A stretch of DNA of 64,000 nt from Chlorokybus atmophyticus (lineage: Eukaryota > Streptophyta > Chlorokybophyceae > Chlorokybales > Chlorokybaceae), in contig RHPI01002069.1 of NCBI GenBank assembly GCA_009103225.1, forward strand, positions 2,594,206-2,658,205, given 5' to 3'. The translations under genes were made by a program, and so were the position numbers. The notes beneath the pieces were generated by a model. It was not told the DNA's origin and made no database searches. It saw only the letters and a program-made list of their open reading frames with translations. This document shows positions 11,812 to 23,130 of this stretch, piece after piece; the first letter of the stretch is position 1; every line of letters begins with the position of its first letter.

Positions 11812-14800
11812 TCACGCGTACACATGGTATGTGCGAAACTTGCTGATGTGAGGGTAGGTTCGGCCCTGCTCGCGCCAAGTATCATGATCAAGCTTAACCC
11901 AGTGCATGAGCTTGCACAAGGTAAGCCTCCCGACAACTTCACCAATGTGGTCGTCTTTCACCCTCCAGACACCGGGCGCGATGCGTGCAAGGTAATCGAC
12001 CTCAACCTGCTTGTCCTCCTCTAATATGTTCATAACCACAGCATACCAGGGCCCGGGATCATCCTCGTCGCAGGCGTCTTCTTCTTCCACGGCAGGTGCC
12101 TTGCGCATGTTTGCTCTATTACTGCGACGTGGCTGCTGGATTGCGCGTGCATTGCTGTCGTTGAGTTGCTCCTGCAACTCCATGCAAAACTCGTTCGCAG
12201 GTTCTGTGGGCAACTTCAAGTCTCAACCGGAATTGGCTTGATCGCGTATTTGCACCACCTCGCCGACTTTACGCCAGATGGGGACATCAACATCGCCGGC
12301 CTTGACATGCAAGTCAGGGTTCTGTAGATCATATGCTAGTTGCGGAGCTCTGTCAGCCTTGGAACCAGCTTTGGTCTGCCGACTGGGCAGCAGCATGAAC
12401 TTTCGTAGGAGTCTATCAAATGGAATACATACTTCGTCGGAGCTCAAAGCCTTCACCAGAGCCGACCTTGTGTCAAGGTCACGATACAAGGCACCAGCTA
12501 TGTCTGTGTACATGACGTATTGGCGACCAGTAATGAAGCCTTGAGGCTTCTTTTTGTAGATATGCACAAATACTTGCTTAACAGCAATGTAACTGTGGTC
12601 GTCTGTTACAACGTTGTCAAGGCCTAAGGGCGACTCTGTTCTGCACAGTAGAACACAAAGCTTGGTAGCAGTCAGACAGCAAGCACAACGGCACGTGTGA
12701 GGACAACAATAGCAAGCGATCTTACCTGTGAATCTCACCATTAAGCAGCACAGCCTTGTAGTGGTAAGCCATATTCTGCACGAGATGCCTAGCATTTGCT
12801 CTGATGTGCCTGCTGACCATCTCAAACCGTTTTAAGCTTAGTGGTGTGGGTTGACCTGGCAGCTGGCCAATAAGTATGCCTCGCGCAAGAATGTCTTGTG
12901 ACTCAGATCGGTGTGGACACGTCTCAGCCTTCTTCCAGAGTTCCAAAGCCTTGCTTTGGCTGGGCGCTTTGTACCAGAAACCTCCAACACCGCTGGACAC
13001 GCGATGGGACCGCAACTGCAGCTGAACCCGTGTTGCAAAGACCATGCCCGTGCGCTGGTCTTCGCGCAAGACAGTAAGCAGTCGCTCGTACCACAAGCGT
13101 ACGTGACGATGTATGTAGCTGAACACATACTCTTTGTTGTTGGTGCTGGTCTCCAAGTGGTCTGAGACAGCGCGCTCGAAGACGTAGCACCAGTACACAT
13201 CATGGCTGCCGTGGCGAAAGATATTGTCCAGCAGATGACCTGCTCTAGCAGCATGCTCTAGAGGTCTCAAGTTGTGGCCAAAGCATTTTTCTGAGTTGAT
13301 ACGCCAGTAACGCAGTAAGCTGTCTGCCAGTCTGAGGGTGTCTTCGGTCCAGCCATTGAAGCGGGAGTGGCGATAGAGCAGGCAGATGAGCTTGTGTAAG
13401 AACATGAAGACGTCGCGCATGTGCGAAGTCAGCAAGCCCGTTGTCACGTAAGGTGCAAAGTCTTGCATAAACTTCTGGTAGTCTTTTGCCTTCCACCAGC
13501 CCAGCCTGTCTGTAATCCCCTTTGGAGAGCGCCCGGATCGCATTTCCTTGATCAAGGCTGTGAAGTCCTTAAGCCTGGCCTCCATCAAGGGAACATCCAC
13601 CACCCTTTCGTGCTCCCTTTGCAAAAATTGCATGGCAGAGGCCCTTCACTTGACCTTCACACAAGGTGTGCATGACGTCGTACACCACGTCCTTGAGTGG
13701 GCTGAAGCCGTAGGCATGGTAGAGGCGCCACAGTTGGCTCCTGCCTGTGACACCTGTCTCCATGCTGATTTGTGTTCCAATAGCAAGGGTAGCAGCAGTC
13801 TCCAGCTTATCAATGTTGGTCAGAGTCTCTTGTTCTTCTTGTTGAAGGACTAGCATGCACATGTAGCTGAGGCAAGCATAAACACACAGAGACAGAGCTA
13901 CCGCCAGCAGAGCATACACAAGTCACATCACATTCATCTATTACAAGTTGTCCGCTGGTTCTTATACCAGCCAGTTACCCACACGTCTACGTTTGCAAGC
14001 ACTGCGTAAGCTATACTCAGCCTTTTGACGCGCTCTAAGCTGCGTTGTCTTTTTTACAGCTAGAGCTTTCCAACAAGCACTTACACGCCTAATATGAGTA
14101 AGTATACACGAAGATACAAAGCAGTTAGTAAGGCTCTTGTCTGGAGTCCGGAGTCTGGTCCGACGACGCCATCTTGCTAAGTCTGGACCTAGTGCTCGTC
14201 CTTACGACCTTCTACTCCTGTGTGGAGGGTCGATGCTGATCGTATGTAGGAATGACTCTCAACACTTCTCTCTCAGGCCATGGATGTCTTGAGTGCATGA
14301 AGTTCTGATCGTAGCGGTAGACCTTCTGGTAGGTGTTGAGCTCCACTGCTTGGGAGTTGCTAGGACCAGCTGGACCATTGCTGGTTGATGCAGCAGCACG
14401 CTTCTTGCTAGCAGGTTGCTTCCACTTCTTCTTCTTCTTCTCAGCCGCCTGCTTCTTATTTCTGCTAGCAGGCTTTGCCTGGCTGCTAGACTTGGAAACA
14501 GCCTTCTGCTTCTTGGAAACAGCCTTCTGCTTCTTGCAAGCAGACACCTGCTCGTCATCGGACTCTGGAGCAGCCTTGCGCTTTACAGGCCTTTGGGCTT
14601 CTTCCATGTAGGGCTGGGCCTTACACCAGCATCTGCGGCAGCCCAAGATGCCACCATCTTTCATCTTCAGTATCTGACACTGGGCTGGGTGATCACCAGC
14701 CCAGATGAGCAGCATCGCACGCAAGCGCGCGGTAGCGCCAGCTGCTTGAGAGTGCGTGTCAGGGCAAACTTCAGAGGTGGGGAGGGCGTATTTGCAGGTG

Positions 14801-16463
14801 AAGCCCTTAAGCAGCAGTGATTCGAGCTCGTCTATAAGTGGCCTCAAAAAGGGGTCCATGTTGTCAACCCCCTTGGGAAGCTGATCTTTGGGCACAAAAC
14901 CCACAGGAAGAAGCGAAGACGTCTGCACGCTCAACAACTTGCCTCCGTTCAAGATGGCCACATTGATCATCAGCGTGTTGCGGGGGCTGGTGCTGGTTGT
15001 GGTGAAGCCGTCCCAGTGGCCAATGAAGATGAGGTTCCTCAGGTCACCGCGGGCCACATGCTTGAAAGGACAGGTGACCTGCTTGCAGGTGCGACACCGA
15101 AACCTCCACTGCGGCCCATCATCACTGTCGCCTTCAGTGAAGTGGTGACCTGGTCTGTGAACTGTCTGGCAGTGCTCGCATCTGACTGGCAGCCAGTAAG
15201 TCTTCTTGGGGTTGAAAAAATCGGAGATCTCCCTCATACAAGATCCATCCCAGACGTCATGTTGACTTGCAAGAGGTATTGCAGGAGCTTTGTCAAGCCA
15301 CCGCTCCCGGTGCAGCCAGGCCTGGAGCCATTAATGACAGATGGTTGGCACGCTCAACATGAGCTGCAACCTTGGCCTGAGAGGGAGATAGTAGAAGCTC
15401 GTGCCTTCCTTGCGTTTTTAGGTGCAGTCTGGGCACTGCTCTTTTGCCATGGCCTTGCGCTCCTTCTCGCGCTGCCGGTAGCTGGAGCGCATGGAGTCTT
15501 CATCTTGCGCAACGAGCTCAGCATTTGGATAGGGCTTGTCGAACAGATGGCCGCAGGCACAAACACAATGATGCAGTGTTGAAGGCATCCCCATGCGCTC
15601 AAACATGCCAATCAGGCTCTTGCAAGTAGTAGGCAGCTTGAAGCCTCCCCCCCCCCCCCCTCTGCCTTCGCTCTTCTCATCGAACAATCTGTTCTTAGCC
15701 AAAGCCATCAGGGAGCTTTCGCCCTTAAAGAGGACAGGGAGCGGTTTGTTACAGCAGTCCTGCGAGACTCCAGCTTCGTCTAGGATGGATGAGATCTCGA
15801 TTATCTTATCCAGGTAAGTTGTAGACGTCTGCTGCAGGTCAGGCATCTTGTCTGCATTAAAGCTGTCCAAAGTCGGTTGCACAATGGGAATGCTCCTCAG
15901 CCGTCTGGCCGCCTCGTCTTTGGCCAAGTGCGCATTGATGACCAAGCGCGGCTGCATGATCTGCGACACAGTAAGGGTGTGTAAGCAACGTGCATGGAGG
16001 GTCGCTCGTTCATCAGCGCAGGCCAAGCGAAGCAACTTACCAAGCCTTTGCACTGGGAGCAGAGGCAAAGGTCGCGACTGAAGGTTGGAGGCTGCTCAGG
16101 CTCAGGCTCTTGGTTGCCAGAATGATCACATTGCTCGGCGGCTCAAAAGTCCGGCATCTCTGGAGAAGATTGTTCTGCTGTCTGCTGGTTGGACAGGTGT
16201 GGTTGATCTTCAGGCGTAGGCTCAGCCTCCACGGCATCTTCAGGCGCAAGCCCGGGCTATAAGGCAGACGCAGGTGCAGGCTCGAGCTCTAAGGCAGACG
16301 CAGGTGCAGGCAGCTGCAAATCACCTCCTCCTCCAGTGAGGTGCGGGCTGATGTTTGTTGAACGCGCTTGCTGGGCGGCCCTCATCCCTTTAAGCAGTGA
16401 CCGTTTAGCACGTACACTGGCTTTGCGTGGCTTCCCACCAGCATGCTTGATCAGTGTAAGCAT
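11812..16463 (-). pseudogene. EnSpm/CACTA-like transposase (TnpD type), decayed
   Basis: Spliced minus-strand gene. Exons run from 16463 (ATG, Lys/Arg-rich, then tandem PAPASALELE units) through a CxxC exon (16083-16041), 15970-15418 (ending HHCVCACGHLF and CPDC), 15335-14212 (HDVWDG, then CEHC, CRTC, HWDGF and the GDHPAQ...GCRRC finger typical of TnpD), 13850-13630 (TGVTGRSQLWRLY and KDVVYDVMH) and 13633-12722, with further exons to 11812. The DG and DVMH positions match the catalytic region of EnSpm transposases. Lesions: in-frame TAG at 16259-16257 in the second of two tandem repeat units (the first has GAG), and a one-base frame change near 13630 next to a T5 run. The C-terminal exon has a Tudor-like segment. 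Confidence 0.6.
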
Positions 16464-16599
16464 TTCATCAAACTGCTCACGCTCGCGCAGAACGGCAGAC
16501 GGTTGAACAATGCGTCATGCCATGGCTGCAGATGATTGCGTGTAAGTTGGACTTGAATACTGCTAACAATGACAGCATATGAGGGACAACTTGGGGGCT

Positions 16600-16604
16600 A
16601 ATAG
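16600..16604. repeat. Target-site duplication AATAG (left)
   Basis: Five bases immediately before the left LTR, repeated exactly at 22063-22067 after the right LTR. They define the Copia insertion. Confidence 0.9.
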
Positions 16605-17006
16605 TGTTGAGAAGCAAGCATGCAAGTGAAGATGGCAAGCAATGACACGCGGGAGAAGGCAACACACTTCCCGATTTATTACCAACAGACCGCGGGGTGA
16701 TATACCCGCCAGTCAGTACACAGTTTGTACACACTGCTGGTCTACATGCAACAGCGTCCGATATACTGAACCATATCCTACGCTGTAAGATGTGCCACGT
16801 AGCTAACTTGATAAGCTTTGTAACAAGCTATGCCACGTTCTATAAGACTGAGTATCCTAGGAGATATGACGATTCTCTTAGGACCCTTCTCTGCAGTCCG
16901 CGCCAGGACCTTCATGTCCGGAGTCTTCGAGGTCCTCCCATCGAGGTCCCTTCTCTTCTCTCTTGTATGCAGGGCAGGCTGACCGGATGTAGGAATATCT
17001 TCAACA
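16605..17006 (-). repeat. Copia 3-prime LTR (402 bp)
   Basis: Intact LTR with TGTTGA and TCAACA ends. It lies downstream of gag-pol on the minus strand and is therefore the 3-prime LTR. Confidence 0.9.
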
Positions 17007-17015
17007 CTCCCACGC
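17007..17015 (-). promoter_or_regulatory. Polypurine tract
   Basis: On the minus strand GCGTGGGAG abuts the start of the 3-prime LTR, the position where plus-strand DNA synthesis is primed in LTR elements. The short length and one C/T interruption make the exact extent uncertain. Confidence 0.6.
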
Positions 17016-17051
17016 GGGCAGCTTGGCCTCCAACGCTTGGTCTTCTTTCAC

Positions 17052-20000
17052 CTAAGCACATATGCCGAGTCCCTTGCAACATGCCTTGAACTTCAGCGGT
17101 AACAGTGGCTTCGTCATGAAGTCCGCGAGCATGTCTTCCGTATTGCAATATTGGAACTCAACCTCCTTGCGTGTGACTCTGTCTCGCTCAAAGTGATGCA
17201 TGCCATCAATGTGCTTTGTCCTTGTCGAGGCAATGGGGTGCTTCAGCAACTTGATGGCGCCTTGGTTGTCGCAGTTGATCGTGATACACGCCATCGGGTG
17301 CTCCAGATTTGCCATCAGCTTGCAAAGCCATAATGCCTCCTTCACTGCAGCCGATGCTGCCATGTACTCCGCTTCCGAAGTAGATGCAGCTGTTGTGGGT
17401 TGCAGCATACTGTTCCAGCTCACCACGCCTCCATTCAACTTGAAGACGTACGCCGTGGTGGACCTCCTGCTATCGAGGTCACCTGCAAAGTCTGCGTCGC
17501 AATAGCCCTCCATCTCTGTGCTTCCGCAACCAAACTTGATGCCAACACTTGCGCTTCCAGCCACGTAGCGCAATACTCCCTTCGCTGCACGCCAGTGCTC
17601 CATGCTTGGTGCAGACATGTAGCGCGCAAGCACTCCAACTGCATGTGCGATGTCGGGTCTTGTGCACACTGCTAGGTAGAGCATACTCCCAACAAGCTCA
17701 CCATAGGGATATTGAGCCTTGTCGAGTACTTCCTTATCTTTCGCTTTGACGAGGTTGGTGCCGAGTGCCAATGGAGTAGACTTGGTCTTTGCTTCGTTGA
17801 GTCCGAACTTGGTGACAAGTTGCTTCACCATCTGCTCTTGGCTGATCTTGATTGTGCGTGCTGCTCTGTCACGCTCTATCACCATGCCAAGAAATAACTT
17901 GACCTCTCCAAGGTCGCGTACTGCGAATGCTTGCTGCAATCCGTGCTTCGTTTGCTTCAGGTCTTCAACTTGCTTGGCCGTGACGATGATGTCGTCCACA
18001 TACACGAGCAAGTAAACCTTCTTCTCTTCATGGATGAAGAGCCCCGGATCCGCTGAGGATGCTTTGTAGCCGAGTTTCTCCAACTCTTTCGTGAGGCGAA
18101 TGTGCCACACACGTGGTGCTTGTCGCAGCCCATACAAAGCCTTGATCAACTTGCAAGCCATGCCTGGCTCCCCTTCTGCGTAGCCTGGTGGTTGCTTGGT
18201 GTAGATCTCTTCCTCCAGCTCTCCGTAAAGGAAAGCAGTCTTCACATCAAGGTGGTGACACTCGAGGTCTTCAGCAGCAACCATGGCGATCAATGTGCGG
18301 AAGGTTGCATGCTTACTTGCAGGTGCAAACACTTCATTGAAATCCACACCTTCTTGTTGCAAAAATCCCTTTGCCACCAACCTTGCCTTGTAGCGCTCGA
18401 TGTTGCCTTGACCATCACGCTTCACCTTGAACACCCACTTGACCGGAATGGGCTTCACACCTTGCGGGGGCTTCTCCAACACCCATGTGTTGTTGGCATG
18501 GAGTGATGCAATCTCATCATCCATAGCTCGCTGCCATTGTTCTGCATCTGGTGCTCGCAATGCCTCCTCGTAGGTGCTTGGTTCTTCACTCTCGTCATTG
18601 TGCACACTAGCGATGTGTGCCTTGTAGAAGTCAGGTGCTTGTCTTTCCCTCACTGGGTAGCGTCGAGCTTGCTCCTGCTGCTTCTGCTTCTCGCCTGCTA
18701 CAGATGAGCCCTGCTCTTTATTGATGACTGATGCCTCGCCTTCAACCTCTTCTCTGCTTGAAAGCTCTTCAGGTTGTGCTTTGTCATCTTCATCTTGAGG
18801 GTAGAAACCTTCTTCAGCTTCAACTTGTGATGAGCCTTCGTGGAACACGACTTCTCTGCTTACCACAATCTTGCGCGTGTCCTTCAGTAGGACCTTGTAC
18901 GCCTTTGAGCCTGGTTCGTAGCCAACGAAGATGCCCTTCTTGCTGACCGGCTCCAACTTGTGTCGTAATTGACTTGGTACAAGTGCATATGCCACACATC
19001 CGAACACGCGCATGCCACTCACATCTGGCGCTTCACCGTAAAAGAGCTCCCACGGAGTCTTTTGCTCAGAGCTTATCGGTGAACGGTTGCGGATGTAGTT
19101 GGCAGTGAGAACGGCCTCTTTCCACAGACTGTCCTCCAACTTGGTGTCATTGAGCATGGCTCGAACACGCTCCAACAACGTTCGGTTGAGACGTTCAGCT
19201 GCTCCATTCTGCTGCGGAGTGTATGGTGCTGTTGTCTCATGCCGTATGCCTTTGCTGGCGAAGAACTCTTTGAGCTGGGCGTTGATGTACTCCCCTCCTC
19301 GATCACTTCTCATTGCTTTCATCTTCTTGCCCGATTGAATCTCAAGCAATGCAATGACTGTACGCACAGCTCCAGCGACTTCTGACTTTTGAATCAAAGG
19401 GAAGACGATGGAAAGCTTGCTGTAGTCGTCGAGGAATGTTGCAAAGTACCTTACCCCTCCTTTTGCCACAATGCGCATAGGCCCGCAAACGTCCATGTGC
19501 ACAAGCTCGCACGGATGTTTGCTACTTGAAGAAGATGATGAGAACGGCATGCGATGCTGCTTGGCCAACACACAGGGTTCACAGAGCGTAGTTGAAGACG
19601 CTTGAAAATCTTCCTTGCTCCCAGTAATGCCCTTCACCATGTTTTCAGCGACCAGGCGTGTGAGGTTGCTGTAGCCCAAATGCCCGAACCTTCGATGCCA
19701 AAGCTCAGCCGTCTCCTTCTCCTTCACAATCATGGCCTTGCTGCCATGAGTCTGCTCCACAATGTAGAGCCCTCCTCGTTGGGTGCCGACCATGTACTCG
19801 ACCCCATCAATGCGTACGGAGCAGCGTCCCTCTCGGATCACTATCTTAGCTCCCACGCGCTCAGCAACTCTCACAGAAAACAAGCTTGCAGCAGCTCCAG
19901 GTACGTGCAATACTTCACGCAGTACCACCTCTCTCTCACCATCACCAATCTTGCATTGAAGCCTCACTTCACCAACTCCTATTGCTTCCAACTCGTGACC

Positions 20001-20933
20001 ACTAAAGCCTTCCACCTTCCTTGTGGTTGACATCTTCCTGTAGTTCTCCATCACCTCCTTGTGCGGTGTGAGATGCTGGTCACAGCCTGAATCAATTGCC
20101 CATGAAGTTGTATCAAACTTCCTTGAGGCAGTAAATGCAACACCCTTTTCTTTGCGATGAGCGTTGCTACTGGTGCCTGCTTCAGATTGCTCTCGTTGGC
20201 GCTTACGACAATCCTTTGAGATATGTCCTTTAATACCACAATAGTGGCATGTGAGATTCTTGAACTTTGAGTTGCTGCCTTTCGCCTTGTTCTTGTCTTC
20301 ATAGTTGCTTAATTTCTTGTATTTGTCTCGTGTGTAGAAGGCCACAGAGTCCGCTTGCTCTTCCTTCTTTGAGACGCGTTGCTCCACAGTGAGCAACTTG
20401 GGTAGCACATCGTCTAGGGTTAGCTCCGATGACGATGTCTCGAGCAGAGTAGCGACAACTTCGTACTCTAATGGCAGTCCTGCAACAATCGCCAATACGA
20501 CCTCCGTCACTTCCATCTTGTGGCCGATGTTGATGAGGTCCGCCCACAGCTCTCTCGCACGTGCAACATACTTTGTGACCGGCTCGGCAGTCTCTTTATG
20601 AAGCGCGCTTAGCTGCTTGCGTAATTGTATCTTTCTGGCGTTGTTCTTGGCTTGAAATACGGCTGCAAGCTTCTCCCAAGCTTGTCTGCCATCTTCACAT
20701 GCTGTGAGCATGGGAAAGTGATGTGGCTTGCAGTTAAGCACCATCAAGGAATGTGCTTCAACTGAGTGCTTAAGCCAGATGCTTTCTTCTCCTGCTCTTG
20801 GTGCAAATGCCTTCGGGTCAACATACTTCCACATCTTCTTGTGGATAAGTAGTGCCTTCATTTCTACGCACCAAGTGCTGTAGTTGTTTGTGTCCAGCTT
20901 TGTGATCAGCCCTTTATCGTAGCTTGCCTCCAT
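17052..20933 (-). CDS. Copia gag-pol polyprotein, intact (1293 aa)
   Basis: One uninterrupted frame from ATG to stop. Order of domains with approximate residues: Gag (1-210, including the YSTWCVEMKALL motif); CCHC zinc knuckle CHYCGIKGHISKDC (~230); aspartic protease WAIDSGCDQHLT (~278); GAG-pre-integrase HRRFGHLGYSNL (~420); integrase with DVCGP, FLDDYSKL and DRGGEY (~480-620); reverse transcriptase with VKTAFLYGELEEEIY and YVDDIIV (~860-1010); RNase H with SEAEYMAASAA (~1210). The protease-integrase-RT-RNase H order is the Copia (Pseudoviridae) arrangement. Product and cleavage enzymes allow reverse transcription and integration; no lesion is visible. Gag and Pol share one frame without a shift site. 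Confidence 0.97.
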   Translation of the reverse strand: MEASYDKGLITKLDTNNYSTWCVEMKALLIHKKMWKYVDPKAFAPRAGEESIWLKHSVEAHSLMVLNCKPHHFPMLTACEDGRQAWEKLAAVFQAKNNARKIQLRKQLSALHKETAEPVTKYVARARELWADLINIGHKMEVTEVVLAIVAGLPLEYEVVATLLETSSSELTLDDVLPKLLTVEQRVSKKEEQADSVAFYTRDKYKKLSNYEDKNKAKGSNSKFKNLTCHYCGIKGHISKDCRKRQREQSEAGTSSNAHRKEKGVAFTASRKFDTTSWAIDSGCDQHLTPHKEVMENYRKMSTTRKVEGFSGHELEAIGVGEVRLQCKIGDGEREVVLREVLHVPGAAASLFSVRVAERVGAKIVIREGRCSVRIDGVEYMVGTQRGGLYIVEQTHGSKAMIVKEKETAELWHRRFGHLGYSNLTRLVAENMVKGITGSKEDFQASSTTLCEPCVLAKQHRMPFSSSSSSSKHPCELVHMDVCGPMRIVAKGGVRYFATFLDDYSKLSIVFPLIQKSEVAGAVRTVIALLEIQSGKKMKAMRSDRGGEYINAQLKEFFASKGIRHETTAPYTPQQNGAAERLNRTLLERVRAMLNDTKLEDSLWKEAVLTANYIRNRSPISSEQKTPWELFYGEAPDVSGMRVFGCVAYALVPSQLRHKLEPVSKKGIFVGYEPGSKAYKVLLKDTRKIVVSREVVFHEGSSQVEAEEGFYPQDEDDKAQPEELSSREEVEGEASVINKEQGSSVAGEKQKQQEQARRYPVRERQAPDFYKAHIASVHNDESEEPSTYEEALRAPDAEQWQRAMDDEIASLHANNTWVLEKPPQGVKPIPVKWVFKVKRDGQGNIERYKARLVAKGFLQQEGVDFNEVFAPASKHATFRTLIAMVAAEDLECHHLDVKTAFLYGELEEEIYTKQPPGYAEGEPGMACKLIKALYGLRQAPRVWHIRLTKELEKLGYKASSADPGLFIHEEKKVYLLVYVDDIIVTAKQVEDLKQTKHGLQQAFAVRDLGEVKLFLGMVIERDRAARTIKISQEQMVKQLVTKFGLNEAKTKSTPLALGTNLVKAKDKEVLDKAQYPYGELVGSMLYLAVCTRPDIAHAVGVLARYMSAPSMEHWRAAKGVLRYVAGSASVGIKFGCGSTEMEGYCDADFAGDLDSRRSTTAYVFKLNGGVVSWNSMLQPTTAASTSEAEYMAASAAVKEALWLCKLMANLEHPMACITINCDNQGAIKLLKHPIASTRTKHIDGMHHFERDRVTRKEVEFQYCNTEDMLADFMTKPLLPLKFKACCKGLGICA

Positions 20934-21287
20934 CTTTGCCGCGCCTGCTTTCTTCTTGCAGTTAGCACTTGAGACTTGCTTTGATAATCTTCACGTGTTG
21001 TGACTTGAGTGACTTTGTTGACTTCAGTATCTTTAATCTACACTTCACTCTTGAGTGACTTCAATGACTTCGGTCTTGAATGACTTCGGTCTTCACTTCA
21101 CTCTCCAGCGCCTTCAGTCTTGAGTGACTTTGGTCTTCACTTCAGTCTTCAGCGCCTTCAGTCTTGAGTGTCTTTAGTCTTCTCTTCACTCTTCAGTCTT
21201 GAGTGACTTCGAGCTTCACTTCAATGCACTTTGTCACTTTTCTTCACTTCGCTTTCTTTCTCTTTCTCACACTCTTCACGCGTAGTG

Positions 21288-21300
21288 TGGGCCCATAACC
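21288..21300 (-). promoter_or_regulatory. Copia primer-binding site matching initiator tRNA-Met anticodon region
   Basis: Immediately inside the 5-prime LTR the minus strand reads GGTTATGGGCCCA, the complement of TGGGCCCATAACC, which is the anticodon stem-loop of eukaryotic initiator tRNA-Met. Most LTR elements instead pair with the tRNA 3-prime end (TGGTATC...). This is the half-tRNA priming arrangement known from Drosophila copia. Confidence 0.8.
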
Positions 21301-22062
21301 TGTTGAGAAGCAAGCATGCAAGTGAAGAGGGCAAGCAATGACACACAGGAGAAGGCAACACACTTCCCGATTTATTACCAACAGACCGCGGGGTTATATA
21401 CCCGCCAGTCAGTACACAGTTTGTACACACTGCTGGTCTACATGCAACAGCGTCCGATATACTGAACCATATCCTACGCTGTAAGATGTGCCACGTAGCT
21501 AACTTGATAAGCTTTNCCATAACCTGTTGAGAAGCAAGCATGCAAATGAAGATGGCAAGCAATGACACACAGGAGAAGGCAACACACTTCCCGATTTATT
21601 ACCAACAGACCGCGGGGTGATATACCCGCCAGTCAGTACACAGTTTGTACACACTGCTGGTCTACATGCAACAGCGTCCGATATACTGAACCATATCCTA
21701 CGCTGTAAGATGTGCCACGTAGCTAACTTGATAAGCTTTGTAACAAGCTATGCCACGTTCTATAAGACTGAGTATCCTAGGAGATATGACGATTCTCTTA
21801 GGACCCTTCTCTGCAGTCCGCGCCAGGACCTTCATGTCCGGAGTCTTCGAGGTCCTCCCATCGAGGTCCCTTCTCTTCTCTCTTGTATGCAGGGCAGGCT
21901 GACCGGATGTAGGAATATCTTCAACATCATCTCTTAGGACCCTTCTCTGCAGTCCGCGCCAGGACCTTCATGTCCGGAGTCTTCGAGGTCCTCCCATCGA
22001 GGTCCCTTCTCTTCTCTCTTGTATGCAGGGCAGGCTGACCGGATGTAGGAATATCTTCAACA
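21301..22062 (-). repeat. Copia 5-prime LTR with assembly duplication
   Basis: A partial LTR (21301-21515) ends at the N. After the N, CCATAACC and a complete LTR (21525-21926) follow, then a second copy of the final ~136 bp (21927-22062) that directly precedes AATAG. The first duplication repeats primer-binding sequence plus LTR start and looks like two contigs joined without merging. The second may be real or artefactual. Confidence 0.8.
21516..21516. other. Single-base assembly gap
   Basis: One N at a point where identical LTR sequence is present on both sides. Treat the local copy number as unreliable. Confidence 0.9.
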
Positions 22063-22067
22063 AATAG

Positions 22068-22714
22068 TTGGCAGCAGCGGTCACTGACATCTTGGATTTA
22101 GCAAATGGAAACAGAGCAACTACAAGCATTCACCATGAACAAGTGAGACACTGCATGCAAGACGCCCAGCAGCAAGCTAACAGACTGTAAGGCAGACACT
22201 CTCGACCAAGCCTCACTGACAGAGCAGATCAAGCAACAATATCAAGCTAGCATAAGCCTTACCAGCAAGAGCTCGTGAGCAGAAGTAGCTCCTTCTCCCC
22301 AGTAGCTTGTCAGCTGCTCCGCTCCACAGCAGCAGCAGTTTTGCTCCGCCGCAGCAGCACTTCCGCTTTGCAGTAGCAGCAGTTCCGCTTCGCAGCAGCA
22401 GCTCAATTTAACAGCAGCAACAGCTCAGCCGCCCTCAAAAACCCAAGAACTCAGACACAGCTTCATCCAACCTGCCGCAGCTCAGCTCCAGCTCCAGCTG
22501 CTGTGTGTTTTCTGCCAGCTTCTGCTTCTTTGCAGAAGCAGCTTCGGCCAAAGACCATCAGCAGCACCACCAGCACCAGCTCACGCCACGAGCTTCTCCA
22601 AGTAACCCAGCAGCAGCAGCTCCCGCCGCCGCCTCCTTCTCTTCCTCCAAGCTTGCAGCTCAGCTCGAGCTCAGGCCCAGCTCCGCTCAGCTCCAAGGCT
22701 GCTGGTCGGTACGA
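22068..22714. other. CACTA-like element interior, CAG-rich, no gene
   Basis: Rich in CAGCAG/AGCTC words. The short open frames are Ser/Gln/Pro-rich translations of these repeats. No gene recognised. Confidence 0.55.
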
Positions 22715-23130
22715 GTGTGTTGTGCCGTTCTCGGCACAAGCCACTGCTGTAATCCGCTGCCGGTCACAGCGCAGGAGGAGAGAAGGCTGCTGCTTTGCTA
22801 CGGTACAACTACTGTGCCGCTCTTGGCAAAGTTTTCTGCACCGGTAGCGGCACAATGAGTCGCGAACCGTCAACGGATCGCTGGTGTCGTGCCGTGATTG
22901 GGATGTGGAACCTTGTACCGATCACGGCACCAGCTCTGTTGTGCTGACTTCAGCTTGGACTGCCTTGTGCCGTCAATGGCACAAAGCAGCAAAGGCGCCG
23001 ACGTCGGCACAAGACTGCAGTCTGCGTACCGACCGCGGACGGCTTTTCCTACCAAGAAGTCCCGACGGCACGACCTGGTTGTGCCGACGGCGTCGAAGAA
23101 GTTGACTGCCTGTGCCGTGAACGGCACGCA
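22715..23130. repeat. Right subterminal hairpin array
   Basis: Contains TTGTGCCG-TTCT-CGGCACAA (perfect, 22720-22739), GTGCCG-TGAA-CGGCAC (perfect, 23112-23127) and many half or imperfect versions with different four-base centres. It mirrors the array at 5018-5440 and supports both as subterminal regions of the same element. Confidence 0.7.

Larger units (their letters stand above)
16605..22062 (-). mobile_element. Full-length Copia LTR retrotransposon
   Basis: LTRs bound by TGTTGA...TCAACA, an exact AATAG duplication on both sides, one intact gag-pol frame on the minus strand, a primer-binding site next to the 5-prime LTR and a purine tract before the 3-prime LTR. The two LTRs differ by only a few bases in the first 60 and look identical beyond, so insertion was recent. 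The right side is inflated by an unmerged overlap around the single N at 21516 and by a repeated last ~136 bp of the LTR (21927-22062). Confidence 0.92.

Noticed and set aside
5660-16463. Alternative genetic code with readthrough of TGA or TAG
   Set aside because: Host genes and the intact Copia and Plavaka genes use all three stops normally; the internal stops occur only in decaying element genes.
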